Assembly: GCA_964418885.1 (NCBI GenBank)
Contig: CAYQNW010000019.1
Location: forward strand, 1-48,649
Length of the DNA: 48,649 nt
Origin: BMS3ABIN03 sp964418885
Lineage (GTDB): Bacteria; Bacteroidota; Ignavibacteria; Ignavibacteriales; Ignavibacteriaceae
Direction: 5' to 3'
Translations under genes and position numbers: made by a program
In this document: piece by piece, positions 25,693 through 34,081 of the stretch
Layout: every line of letters begins with the position of its first letter
Numbering within the stretch: the stretch's first letter is position 1
The notes under the pieces: model-generated
Told to the model about the DNA's origin: nothing
The model's input: the letters and a program-made list of their open reading frames with translations, nothing else
The model's database searches: none

Positions 25693-26901
25693 TTAACAGG
25701 ATTTTAGAAATATCATAAATGTCGTTCCTTCTTCCGGGGAAGAAGATTTTAAGAATATTTTTCCCCCGTGATAACCTTCCACTATTCTTTTGGCAAGACT
25801 TAAACCCAAACCCCAACCGCGTCTTTTTGTGCTGTATCCCGGTCTGAATACATCTTTTCTTCTTTTCAAATCGATTCCTTTTCCGCTATCGGATAATTCA
25901 ACTGTAATGTTATGTCTTACCTTCCCGATATGAATTTTGATCCAACCTGTTTTTTGTTCTATTGCATCTAAAGCGTTCTTGATCAGGTTCTCAATTACCC
26001 ACTCAAATAATTCGGAGTTTATTTCAGCGCAGAGTTGGCGATCACCTTCAATCTTTAATTCAACCATTTTACCCGTTTGCGGAAGTCTCCGCTCGAAATA
26101 ATCAGTTACCTTTTTCAGTTCATCATATACAATTGCTCTGGTGATTTGCGGTTTTGAGCCAATTTTGGAAAAACGGTAAGTGATCCTGTTTAGTTTCCCC
26201 ACATCATCGGTTATTTCCTCTACAACATCCAGAACTTTGTCCGGTTCTTTGTAATGAAGTTTCAGCATTTCCAACCAACCCATTAAACTTGATATTGGAG
26301 TGCCGAATTGATGAGCAGTTTCTTTTGCCATTCCAACCCAGATGTTGCTTTGTTCGCTTCTTTTAATATTGCTAAATCCTATATATCCCAGGATAATGAA
26401 TAATGCAGCGATTATTATTTGAACATAAGGGTAATATTTCAACTGAGTTACCAGGTCAGAATCACCGTAATGAATTTTATTTAGCACAAGGGAATCAGCA
26501 TACGTAACCAGTATTGGTGGATTGGATTCATCCATCTCCTTAATTTTTTCAGAGATGAATTTAATGAATTGGGCTTCAGTATAACTTGTATCATAATCTA
26601 CATTTCTCACATCAGTTCGATTATAAAAGTTTACGTTGTTGTCGGCGTCTGTGAGAATAAGGGGGAAATCGATTGGCTTTATGATATTATCGAATAGAAA
26701 AGTTATATCTTCATTGGGATTTGATGAATTAGCAATGTATTCAATTCCCCTTGCATATAATTCTACAATTTGCTTTTCTTTCTGTTGTAATTTTGAAACA
26801 AGATTTTGGGTGTAGATTAATGTTCCTACAGCAATTAAAACAGCGATAAAAAGAAGTATGATTTTTATGTTTACCGAGGCGGGACCGCCTGACATTTTCA
26901 T
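25693..26901 (-). CDS. Membrane-bound sensor histidine kinase (orphan)
   Basis: A 402-residue kinase with two transmembrane segments (about 12-31 and 157-177) around a periplasmic sensor of about 125 residues. The dimerisation/phosphotransfer helix carries MAKETAHQFGTPISSLMGWLEML with the probable phospho-histidine H197. The ATPase domain has an N-box (VIENLIKNALDAI, about 302-314), G1 DSGKGID (338-344) and G2 GWGLGLSLAKRIVEG (362-376). This AHQFGTPISSL form is typical of Bacteroidota-type kinases. No response regulator is adjacent, so its partner must be elsewhere. It lies between aroB (convergent) and purA (same strand, 118 bp upstream). Confidence 0.88.
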   Translation of the reverse strand: MKMSGGPASVNIKIILLFIAVLIAVGTLIYTQNLVSKLQQKEKQIVELYARGIEYIANSSNPNEDITFLFDNIIKPIDFPLILTDADNNVNFYNRTDVRNVDYDTSYTEAQFIKFISEKIKEMDESNPPILVTYADSLVLNKIHYGDSDLVTQLKYYPYVQIIIAALFIILGYIGFSNIKRSEQSNIWVGMAKETAHQFGTPISSLMGWLEMLKLHYKEPDKVLDVVEEITDDVGKLNRITYRFSKIGSKPQITRAIVYDELKKVTDYFERRLPQTGKMVELKIEGDRQLCAEINSELFEWVIENLIKNALDAIEQKTGWIKIHIGKVRHNITVELSDSGKGIDLKRRKDVFRPGYSTKRRGWGLGLSLAKRIVEGYHGGKIFLKSSSPEEGTTFMIFLKSC

Positions 26902-27019
26902 AAAAAATAATCCAAAAGATTAACTAATTGAAAAGGTAAAATCGAGCTTTTTCTTTCTAAAAATCCAGTCATTTATCCCTGATTATTTACCTTTATAAAG
27001 GGAAGTATATAAGCTGATA

Positions 27020-28291
27020 TTAATTCACAAAAATTGTTTGTTTTCTCTTAGGTCCGACTGATATTATATCGATTTTGATATTAGATTTTTCAGCGATGAA
27101 ATCTAAATATTCTTTTGTTTTTTGTGGAAGTTCTTTATATGATTTACAGCCTGAAATATCCTGGTTCCAGCCATCGACCTGCTCGTAAACCGGTTCAACC
27201 TTACCTAAGCGATCGACATCGGCAGGAAATGTTTTGATCATTTTTCCATCCAATTTATAGCCGATGCATACTTTAATTTTGTCGAAATCACTCAAAACAT
27301 CTAATTTTGTAATTGCTGCGGAATTAATCCCGTTTATCATAGCAGAGTAACGTACAAGAAAGGCATCATACCAACCGCACCGGCGGGGTCTTCCCGTTGT
27401 TGCTCCATATTCGGCGCCAATCTTTCTAAGTTTATCTCCTTCATCATCTGTGAGTTCAGTGGGGAAAGGACCATGTCCAACTCTAGTTGTATATGCCTTA
27501 ACGATACCGATCACGTCTGTTATTTTATTCGGAGGGATTCCTGTTCCTGTGCAGGCTCCACCAGTTGTGGGACTTGAAGATGTTACATAAGGGTAGGTAC
27601 CATGATCAACATCTAAAAGAGCGCCCTGTGCACCTTCCAGAAGAATAGTTTTACCTTCCGATATTGCGTTATTAAGTAGGGATGGAACATCCGTGATATA
27701 CTGATCTATCTCTTTATCAAACTTTAGGTAATCGCTAATTATTGCGTTTACATCCAGACCTTCATGTTTATGAATCTTTTTCAACAGAACATTCTTTTCT
27801 TCCAGATTCTTTCGGATCTTTTCTTCAAGTATATCTTTATTCAGGAGATCTACGATTCTTATTCCTTTTCTGTCAAATTTATCAATATAACACGGACCAA
27901 TACCTCTGCCTGTAGTTCCGATTTTATTCTTACCACTCTCGTTTATTGAATCAAGCAATTTATGGTATGGCATAATAAGATGTGCATTGTGGCTGATAAA
28001 TAATCTGCCTTTCACGCTTATACTATTTTCATTCAGGAGTTTTATCTCTTCAAGCAATGCTTTGGGATCTATTACAACACCGTTGCCGATTACACATTTT
28101 ACTACTTTTCTTAAAATACCGGATGGGATCAGATGCAGAATATATTTTTTATCACCTATTTCAACTGTGTGTCCCGCATTAGCACCGCCCTGAAAGCGTG
28201 TTACGAAATCATATTTTTCACTAAGTATATCAACTATTTTGCCTTTTCCTTCATCTCCCCACTGGCTGCCGACAAGAACAGTTACCTTCAT
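27020..28291 (-). CDS. purA: Adenylosuccinate synthetase
   Basis: A 423-residue enzyme that makes adenylosuccinate from IMP, aspartate and GTP in AMP synthesis. The N-terminal GSQWGDEGKGKIVDIL contains the GTP-binding P-loop and catalytic Asp. It is followed by RFQGGANAGHTVE, GTTGRGIGPCY, LLEGAQGALLDVDHGTYPYVTSSS and GPFPTEL, with the substrate-loop block TGRPRRCGWYDA. Length is normal. A terminator hairpin separates it from the upstream STAS gene on the same strand, so it probably has its own promoter. Confidence 0.97.
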   Translation of the reverse strand: MKVTVLVGSQWGDEGKGKIVDILSEKYDFVTRFQGGANAGHTVEIGDKKYILHLIPSGILRKVVKCVIGNGVVIDPKALLEEIKLLNENSISVKGRLFISHNAHLIMPYHKLLDSINESGKNKIGTTGRGIGPCYIDKFDRKGIRIVDLLNKDILEEKIRKNLEEKNVLLKKIHKHEGLDVNAIISDYLKFDKEIDQYITDVPSLLNNAISEGKTILLEGAQGALLDVDHGTYPYVTSSSPTTGGACTGTGIPPNKITDVIGIVKAYTTRVGHGPFPTELTDDEGDKLRKIGAEYGATTGRPRRCGWYDAFLVRYSAMINGINSAAITKLDVLSDFDKIKVCIGYKLDGKMIKTFPADVDRLGKVEPVYEQVDGWNQDISGCKSYKELPQKTKEYLDFIAEKSNIKIDIISVGPKRKQTIFVN

Positions 28292-28327
28292 CTGAAATTA
28301 TTATCCTTCTAATAGATTAAGCAAAAT

Positions 28328-28357
28328 AAAACTCCGGGCTAACAAACCCGGAGTTTC
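28328..28357 (-). terminator. Rho-independent terminator between the STAS gene and purA
   Basis: AAACTCCGGG (28329-28338) and CCCGGAGTTT (28347-28356) form a perfect 10-bp stem with an 8-nt loop. Read on the minus strand the stem is followed by TTTATTTTG. It lies just after the STAS stop codon. Confidence 0.75.
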
Positions 28358-28383
28358 TGACAATTAGCAATTAAAAATATTTG

Positions 28384-28725
28384 TTATTTGGAAAATGTTT
28401 TTGCTGCTTCATCAACTGAATCGAATGATTCGAATATGGTTATTAACTTAGTGATTATAAGCAGACTTTCAATTTTTTCTGTTACACATGCTAATTTTAA
28501 TTGACCGTTAGCCTTTTTAACTGTTGTTAATCCGCCAATTAACATACCTAAACCAGAGCTGTTCATGAATTTTACACCGGATAAATCCACAATTATCTGC
28601 TTTTTATCCTCTTCAATTAATTTGTGTAGAAGCTCGTTAAAATTCTTTGTATCATCGCCACCCATCACATTTCCCTTTAATTCGATGACAACAGCTTCAT
28701 ATTTTTCACTGGTTTTTATTTTCAT
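28384..28725 (-). CDS. STAS-domain anti-sigma-factor antagonist (first copy)
   Basis: A 113-residue single STAS domain. The phosphorylation loop is VDLSGVKFMNSSGLGMLIGG, with S56 in the position of the kinase target serine of SpoIIAA and RsbV (usually D-S-S/T-G, here N-S-S-G). Such proteins bind and release an RsbW-type kinase depending on phosphorylation. The gene is divergent from the ECF sigma gene and is only 5 kb from a complete partner-switching cassette on the other strand, which has its own STAS protein. It may be a second antagonist for the same kinase or for one elsewhere. Confidence 0.88.
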   Translation of the reverse strand: MKIKTSEKYEAVVIELKGNVMGGDDTKNFNELLHKLIEEDKKQIIVDLSGVKFMNSSGLGMLIGGLTTVKKANGQLKLACVTEKIESLLIITKLITIFESFDSVDEAAKTFSK

Positions 28726-28836
28726 GAATTACTCCTGTAAATTTTCGATTCAATTTAAGTAGTTGCCTATACTTTTGCAAGTTTAGATTAACAACTAAAA
28801 TACTATTATTTTAGCACTATAATTTAATATTTTCAG

Positions 28837-28864
28837 GGAACAATCAATTTTACTTTCCGTCTAA
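28837..28864 (+). promoter_or_regulatory. Possible ECF-type promoter immediately before the ECF sigma gene
   Basis: GGAAC (28837-28841) is followed after 17 bp by GTCTAA (28859-28864), an arrangement like many ECF-sigma promoters (GGAAC near -35, GTC/TCTA near -10). The ATG is only 4 bp after it, so a transcript from it would be nearly leaderless. This could mean autoregulation, or it could be chance. Confidence 0.3.
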
Positions 28865-28867
28865 AAG

Positions 28868-29461
28868 ATGAGTTCTAAAAAAGAAAAAGAAGAGTTGGCA
28901 CAACCGCAAATATTGAAGCTGGATGATGATTTTTCTCTCATAAAAAGATTCATTGACGGAGATGAATCAACATTCAGGTTGCTGGTGCAGAGGCATCAGG
29001 AAAAGGTAAGAAATATTATTTATCTGACGCTTGGATTATCGGAAGCTGTAGACGATATAGCCCAGGAAGTTTTTATCACAGTTTATAGAAACCTTAAACG
29101 CTTCAGGTTTGAGTCGCAGTTTACTACCTGGTTGTACCGGATTACGGTAAATAAGTGCAAAGACCATTTGCGAAAGAAAAATGTACGGAAAATTTTTGTA
29201 CCTCTTAAAGAAGCAGACGACAGAACGAGTTATTCTTCATCAACCGAAGAAGGAGATATTTCAAATATTGTGAAGAATGCTATTTCGAAACTGCCATATA
29301 AATTAAGAGTACCACTTTTATTAAAAGATATTGAAGGTTTTAGTTATCAGGAAATATCGGAAACTATGAATTGTGAAATTGGAACTGTTAAATCTAGAAT
29401 ATTCAGGGCCAGAACAGGACTTAAGAAAATCCTGGAGCCACTTGAAGCGGAGTTAATTTGA
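28868..29461 (+). CDS. ECF-type RNA polymerase sigma factor
   Basis: A 197-residue sigma-70 family protein with region 2 (FRLLVQRHQEKVRNIIYLTLG to DDIAQEVFITVYRNLKRFRFESQFTTWLYRITVNKCKDHLRKK, about residues 36-105) and region 4 (LPYKLRVPLLLKDIEGFSYQEISETM to KSRIFRAR, about 142-187). Regions 1 and 3 are missing, as in extracytoplasmic-function sigma factors. Its TGA stop overlaps the ATG of the next gene by one base, and that gene encodes a membrane anti-sigma-like protein, the usual partner arrangement. The N-terminal extension before region 2 is lysine/glutamate rich and short. Confidence 0.93.
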   Translation: MSSKKEKEELAQPQILKLDDDFSLIKRFIDGDESTFRLLVQRHQEKVRNIIYLTLGLSEAVDDIAQEVFITVYRNLKRFRFESQFTTWLYRITVNKCKDHLRKKNVRKIFVPLKEADDRTSYSSSTEEGDISNIVKNAISKLPYKLRVPLLLKDIEGFSYQEISETMNCEIGTVKSRIFRARTGLKKILEPLEAELI

Positions 29462-31014
29462 TGAGAAAAAATACTAAAGAATACGAATTACTCTCAGCAT
29501 ATTTAGATGATGAACTTTCTCCGGAAGAAAAAACTGAACTGGAGCAGAAGATCAGGTCATCACTTGAGCTTAGAAAACAGCTTGAAGATTTGCAGAGGAT
29601 AAAAAAACTTACTTCATCTTCGTATAAAAGAATACAGGAATCTCCTTATTTCGAAACAAGACTTTTTGCTGAAATAGATTCGCGTTCGCCGTGGTATAAA
29701 AAAATTTTAACCTGGTCTCCTGCTATTAGTCTTGCTGTATTAACGATTTCAATAATGGTAGTTTTGAATTTCAATCCCGACTTGATTAAGAATTTAGTTG
29801 AAGAACAAAAATCGAACATTGCGGGTTTTTATAAAGAAAATTTGCAACCATTATTGTTTACTTCCGATATAAACAATGAAGATATTTTCAACTTTGCGAT
29901 GTATAAGCAGCTTCCGCTGGATAAACAGAATAATCAGTATTTACAGTTGGGTTACGATCCGCAAGGTAAAGAGTTCGTTGAAATTAGAAATGTCAATGCT
30001 CCTCAAAATGAAAATAATTTTGAAAAATTTGTAATGGCTCTGGATCTTAATGAAATCCAGAAAAAACAAATAGATTCTATAATTGAAAAGTATGCGGATG
30101 AACTTGGCAACCAGATCCTGGTTAATGAAAACAATACTGTTGCTATAAATTCAAACCTCTGGAATTATCAACGGGCAATACAATCGGATCTCTTCGCATT
30201 TGCTGAAAATTCAAACAGTAATGAGTTTCATAAATTTGTACCTTCAACTGTATCATTTATAAGCGATCCGAAAGTTGATGAAGCGGTAAAAAAATGTAGA
30301 ACAACAAAAAACAAAAACTATATAATTCTTACACCCGATTCAATTTTTTCCGAACCTTTAGAATTTGATTTTAAGAAATTTAAAGAAGGCTTAAAGGACG
30401 CAGAAGCAAAACTGGATGAACAAAACAAACAACTACGTAAAATAAAAGTTAAATTTAATTACGATTCAACATGGAAAGATAAAAACGGCAAACATTCCTG
30501 GCATAAGAATTTTAATGTTTATATCGATACTAATATTTGCAGGGTGAATATTCCAAACATTGATATTCCTGACATTAATATACCGGATTATGACAGTCTT
30601 GTTGGTGTGTTTGATAGTATTGCTAGTAACTTTAAATTTTATTCGAAATATATTCCCAGGATCGAGTACTTTGATAACAAGATGAAATTTCATTTCAATG
30701 ATGATTCTACCAACACATTAGAATTAAATGATTTTAGTATCGATATCGATTCTATAATGCAGGCACAAAGTGAACTTATGGATTCGCTGGGAGGACAGAA
30801 CTGGAGATATAACAGTCCTTTTAACGATTCACTTGTAATGAGAGGTTTTCCTGACTTTAAACGTTTCTTCAAATATTTTGGGCAGGAAAATGATATGAAA
30901 AAGCAAATGGAAGAACTAAAAAAAGAGATACAAAAATTCAGGGAAGAAATGCAGGATTGGAGAAAAGAATTTAAACATGAGACCAAATCGGACCCTAAGA
31001 AAATTTATGATTAG
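29461..31014 (+). CDS. Transmembrane anti-sigma-factor-like protein with large extracytoplasmic region
   Basis: A 517-residue protein. The cytoplasmic N-terminus (LLSAYLDDELSPEEKTELEQ) looks like the anti-sigma domain that holds ECF factors, but the His-x3-Cys-x2-Cys zinc site of the common ZAS type is absent. One transmembrane helix (about 85-103) follows. Outside, residues about 188-246 contain an LTxxQ-like helical stretch (FVMALDLNEIQKKQIDSIIE) similar in style to CpxP/Spy or CnrX metal/stress sensors. A beta-rich domain with repeated IPDI/IPNI units follows, and the C-terminus is a charged coiled coil (about 475-517). ATG 29461 overlaps the sigma stop codon; the alternative TTG 29458 adds one residue. 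Sensing of envelope or metal stress is inference. Confidence 0.75.
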   Translation: MRKNTKEYELLSAYLDDELSPEEKTELEQKIRSSLELRKQLEDLQRIKKLTSSSYKRIQESPYFETRLFAEIDSRSPWYKKILTWSPAISLAVLTISIMVVLNFNPDLIKNLVEEQKSNIAGFYKENLQPLLFTSDINNEDIFNFAMYKQLPLDKQNNQYLQLGYDPQGKEFVEIRNVNAPQNENNFEKFVMALDLNEIQKKQIDSIIEKYADELGNQILVNENNTVAINSNLWNYQRAIQSDLFAFAENSNSNEFHKFVPSTVSFISDPKVDEAVKKCRTTKNKNYIILTPDSIFSEPLEFDFKKFKEGLKDAEAKLDEQNKQLRKIKVKFNYDSTWKDKNGKHSWHKNFNVYIDTNICRVNIPNIDIPDINIPDYDSLVGVFDSIASNFKFYSKYIPRIEYFDNKMKFHFNDDSTNTLELNDFSIDIDSIMQAQSELMDSLGGQNWRYNSPFNDSLVMRGFPDFKRFFKYFGQENDMKKQMEELKKEIQKFREEMQDWRKEFKHETKSDPKKIYD

Positions 31015-31047
31015 GAATAAAGTTAGCTGACTCTTTTATTCCTATTG

Positions 31048-31078
31048 AAAACCGCTCGATAAAGGGCGGTTTTTTTAT
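31048..31078 (+). terminator. Rho-independent terminator after the sigma/anti-sigma pair
   Basis: AAACCGC (31048-31054) pairs with GCGGTTT (31066-31072) and is followed by a run of T. It ends the ECF operon and separates it from the phosphatase cassette. Confidence 0.75.
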
Positions 31079-31211
31079 TCTATCGGATATCCTGTATTAA
31101 TTCCGTTTATACTACTTTTCTTTACATATCTTTAAAAAAAGCGTATTTTCGACCATTCATCAATATTTCTAATTTCTTGTTGCATTGTTGTTGGAACGGA
31201 TTCAAAATCTA

Positions 31212-33311
31212 ATGAAATCATCAGCGTTAAACATTTCCGAGAATATTCAATTTCGTCTGTTTTTATTATCTGCAATTGTACTTCTGGTTTACAAACTATT
31301 CATTTCTGTGACCGGTTCTCTGGCTCATATGCTGATCAGTGATTTATTAATTTTGCTAACAGTAGCATTCCTTTTCCTGTCATTGATCATTTATTTTGAA
31401 AAAAGAAAAGCCAGCCCTTTCTCCCTTATAATGAACATTGGAATTTTAAACGCTTTCATTTTCTTTCTGATAACATTTTCCGATTCTTTTATGTCTTTGC
31501 TATTCGATAATGTTAATGAAAGAATTAACAATCCAAGTCTCACATCGGTTTTGGTAACGCTTGTTTATTTACTACTTATAGTGGGATTTGTAACCTATGT
31601 TTTGGTTACCTTAAGACATCTGTTCTTTTTACGGCAAAGTAAATCACAGCAGGTATACTTTATTACTATGATTGTATTTTTTATACTTGCTTCATTAACA
31701 GCTCCTTATTTAAGCGATACCAAATTTGCTTTCATCTGCGATACATTCCTGATTGTATCGGTTCTTTTAATGGTAATTAATTCATTAAGAATATCGTGGA
31801 TAGCCTTTATTGTAAAAAAAGAGAAAATCGCCCTTCTTATTTTATCTATTGTCATTGCAATTCTCTTTATTGTGAATCTCAATAATACCGGTGATGAAAC
31901 ATTGCATAGCCAGATGCTGACTTCATTTGCACCATCTGTAAAAGAATTTGCTAGTATAGTTATGTTGTATGGAGCAATTTATTTCAGTGTCTTGTTTTTC
32001 ACGACGTTGTTTCACATTCCTACTGCAGCTGCATTCGATCGTAAAGCAGAAGAAGTCTCATCGTTGCAGTATTTTAGTAAACTAATTACTCAGGTTCTGG
32101 ATTTTAACGAACTGGCAGAAACTGTAACAGATATAACAACAAGAATAGGCAGTGCAGACGCTTCATGGATAATTTGGAGGGATGATGAATTTGTACCGAT
32201 TGCAAACAAAAACATAGGTTTCATTGATTCTGAGAAGATCAGCAGGTTTATTTTGAAAAAAATTAAGTGGGATGATATAAACGACAGCACATTTATTCGT
32301 TTAACAGATCTGGAAAACAAACAGGAGTTAAGTCAACCTTACAAAGTTGCCGCAGTTTCCCCGCTCAGATCATACGGAGATGTAAAAGGATTACTGATTG
32401 CGGTAAGAATCGGTGAACAAAAGTTTAGTGATGAAGATAAAAGTGCAATCGCCACATTTTCAGATTATGCTTCTGTATCGATTGAAAATTCACAATTGCT
32501 CGAAGAATCAATTGAGAAGGAAAGACTGGAAAAAGAACTTGATGTTGCCCGTGAAGTGCAAAGAAAAATTTTGCCGGAAAAAAATCCTGAGTTCGATCAG
32601 CTTGAAATATCTTCAGTCTTTATTCCTGCTTTTGAGGTGGGAGGAGATTATTATGATTTCTTTAAACTCTCAGATTCCAAACTTGGATTTGTAATTGCTG
32701 ATGTATCCGGTAAAGGCATCTCTGCTGCATTTATAATGGCAGAAGTTAAAGGGATTTTTGAATCGCTTGCTAAAACATATCTTAGCCCAAAAGAAATTCT
32801 TGTCCGGGCAAACGACATTCTGAAGCACACATTAGACAAAAAAACATTTGTCAGTGCTGCTTACGGAATAATCGATATGGAAAAGAATCAAATGAAAATG
32901 GCAAGAGCCGGTCATTGTCCCGTGCTTTTATTAAGAGGCGAGACTGCACAACCGGTTAAACCTTCAGGCATAGGACTTGGGTTAAGTGAGGAAAAGCAAT
33001 TCGAAGAAAATCTTGATGAATCAACAATAAAGCTGGAGGAGAACGATACAATTGTTCTTTACACCGATGGAATTACCGAGGCAAAAAATGAATATCTGGA
33101 AGACTTTGGTGATAAGTATTTTACTGAAATTTTGCTCGAAAACAGAAAAAAAAGTGCGGAAGAGCTTTCAAAAAAAGTAATAAAGGAAGTTTCAATGTTT
33201 TCCCATAATCATATGCAATATGATGATATTACTTTAGTAATTTTAAAGTGGAAACAAAAAATTAAAATTGATGGAGAGAAAGAATGGCAGAGTTCAGCAC
33301 CTCAGTTGTAG
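31212..33311 (+). CDS. SpoIIE-type PP2C phosphatase 1 with membrane and GAF sensor regions
   Basis: About 699 residues. The N-terminal 280 residues contain about eight hydrophobic segments, then a GAF-like region (roughly 300-430, SSLQYFSKLITQVLDFNELAETV to FSDYASVSIENSQLLEE). A short signalling helix (EKERLEKELDVAREVQRKILPE) and a PP2C/SpoIIE domain follow, with metal-site motifs EVGGDYYDFF, IADVSGKGISAAF, RAGHCPVLLL, LYTDGITEAKNE and MQYDDITLVIL. Such phosphatases dephosphorylate STAS antagonists. It overlaps the following STAS gene by 28 bp. An in-frame TTG at 31185 would add nine residues; ATG 31212 is chosen, but neither has a strong ribosome binding site. Confidence 0.9.
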   Translation: MKSSALNISENIQFRLFLLSAIVLLVYKLFISVTGSLAHMLISDLLILLTVAFLFLSLIIYFEKRKASPFSLIMNIGILNAFIFFLITFSDSFMSLLFDNVNERINNPSLTSVLVTLVYLLLIVGFVTYVLVTLRHLFFLRQSKSQQVYFITMIVFFILASLTAPYLSDTKFAFICDTFLIVSVLLMVINSLRISWIAFIVKKEKIALLILSIVIAILFIVNLNNTGDETLHSQMLTSFAPSVKEFASIVMLYGAIYFSVLFFTTLFHIPTAAAFDRKAEEVSSLQYFSKLITQVLDFNELAETVTDITTRIGSADASWIIWRDDEFVPIANKNIGFIDSEKISRFILKKIKWDDINDSTFIRLTDLENKQELSQPYKVAAVSPLRSYGDVKGLLIAVRIGEQKFSDEDKSAIATFSDYASVSIENSQLLEESIEKERLEKELDVAREVQRKILPEKNPEFDQLEISSVFIPAFEVGGDYYDFFKLSDSKLGFVIADVSGKGISAAFIMAEVKGIFESLAKTYLSPKEILVRANDILKHTLDKKTFVSAAYGIIDMEKNQMKMARAGHCPVLLLRGETAQPVKPSGIGLGLSEEKQFEENLDESTIKLEENDTIVLYTDGITEAKNEYLEDFGDKYFTEILLENRKKSAEELSKKVIKEVSMFSHNHMQYDDITLVILKWKQKIKIDGEKEWQSSAPQL

Positions 33312-33652
33312 ATAAAGGAAATGTAAGTGTGATCAATCTTTCGGGATATCTTGATGCACATACAGCTCCTACCTTAGAGAATGACTTTACTGAATTGATT
33401 GATCAGAACCAGTTTAAAATTGTGGTAAACTTTAGAGACCTTGCTTATATAAGCAGCGCAGGTCTCGGCGTGTTTATGGCTTATATCGAAAAGATAAGAG
33501 ATAATAAAGGAGACATAAAGCTTACAAACATGAACGAAAAAGTTTATAATATATTCGATTTGTTGGGATTTCCCCTGCTTTATGAAATTTTCAAATCAGA
33601 AGACGAAGCGATTAATAAATTTTCAGAGAGCGATGGAATTGGCACGAAATAA
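33284..33652 (+). CDS. STAS-domain anti-sigma-factor antagonist (cassette copy)
   Basis: A 122-residue STAS protein. The phosphorylation loop is DLAYISSAGLGVFMAY, with S58 aligning to the kinase-target serine (SpoIIAA S58, RsbV S56); the usual preceding aspartate is replaced by S57. In partner switching the unphosphorylated antagonist captures the kinase and so frees the kinase's other partner. The gene starts within the end of phosphatase 1 (28-bp overlap) after a good GGAGAG ribosome binding site, and its end overlaps the kinase gene by 20 bp, so the three proteins are made together. Confidence 0.93.
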   Translation: MAEFSTSVVDKGNVSVINLSGYLDAHTAPTLENDFTELIDQNQFKIVVNFRDLAYISSAGLGVFMAYIEKIRDNKGDIKLTNMNEKVYNIFDLLGFPLLYEIFKSEDEAINKFSESDGIGTK

Positions 33653-34073
33653 AAAAAATACAGGCGAGCTTGTTGTAAAAAGCCGGACTGAAAATCTTTC
33701 CCTGATCAGGGATTTTATAAGCAATCAGGCTTCGAATTCAGGTTTATCTGCCGAAGAAATTGAAAACATAATGCTGGCGGTTGATGAAGCCTGTACGAAT
33801 ATTATCAGGCATGCATACAAATCTTATCCCGAAGGCGATATAGTAATTAAACTGGAATACAACCACGAAAAACTAATAATCAGTATAATCGATCACGGTA
33901 ATACGTTTAATCCTGATACTGTACCCGATCCTGATCTGCAAAAATATTACAGGAATGGTAAAGTTGGAGGATTGGGAATGTATCTGATGAAAACTTTGAT
34001 GGATGACGTTAAATACATTTCCGTCCCCGGTAAGTATAATAAAGTATTACTATCCAAAAGTATAAATGCGTAA
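33633..34073 (+). CDS. RsbW/SpoIIAB-type serine kinase (anti-sigma-like)
   Basis: A cytoplasmic kinase of about 146 residues of the GHKL family. The N-box is MLAVDEACTNIIRHAYK, G1 is IIDHGNTFNP and the G2 block is GKVGGLGMYLMKTLMDDVKY, matching RsbW-type proteins that phosphorylate a STAS antagonist and in many systems hold a sigma factor. I start it at ATG 33633 (preceded by AGAGAG), which gives the normal short N-terminus MELARNKK; an ATG at 33582 would add 17 residues in the overlap with the STAS gene. No SigB/SigF-type sigma gene is adjacent, so the protein that this kinase releases is not in the window. Confidence 0.9.
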   Translation: MELARNKKNTGELVVKSRTENLSLIRDFISNQASNSGLSAEEIENIMLAVDEACTNIIRHAYKSYPEGDIVIKLEYNHEKLIISIIDHGNTFNPDTVPDPDLQKYYRNGKVGGLGMYLMKTLMDDVKYISVPGKYNKVLLSKSINA

Positions 34074-34081
34074 GCAGATTA

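Noticed and set aside
25693..26901. Idea that the sensor kinase pairs with a neighbouring response regulator
   Set aside because: No receiver-domain gene is adjacent on either side.
26976..27003. Weak TCCCT/AGGGA hairpin downstream of purA
   Set aside because: Only a five-base stem with a long loop; too weak for a terminator call.
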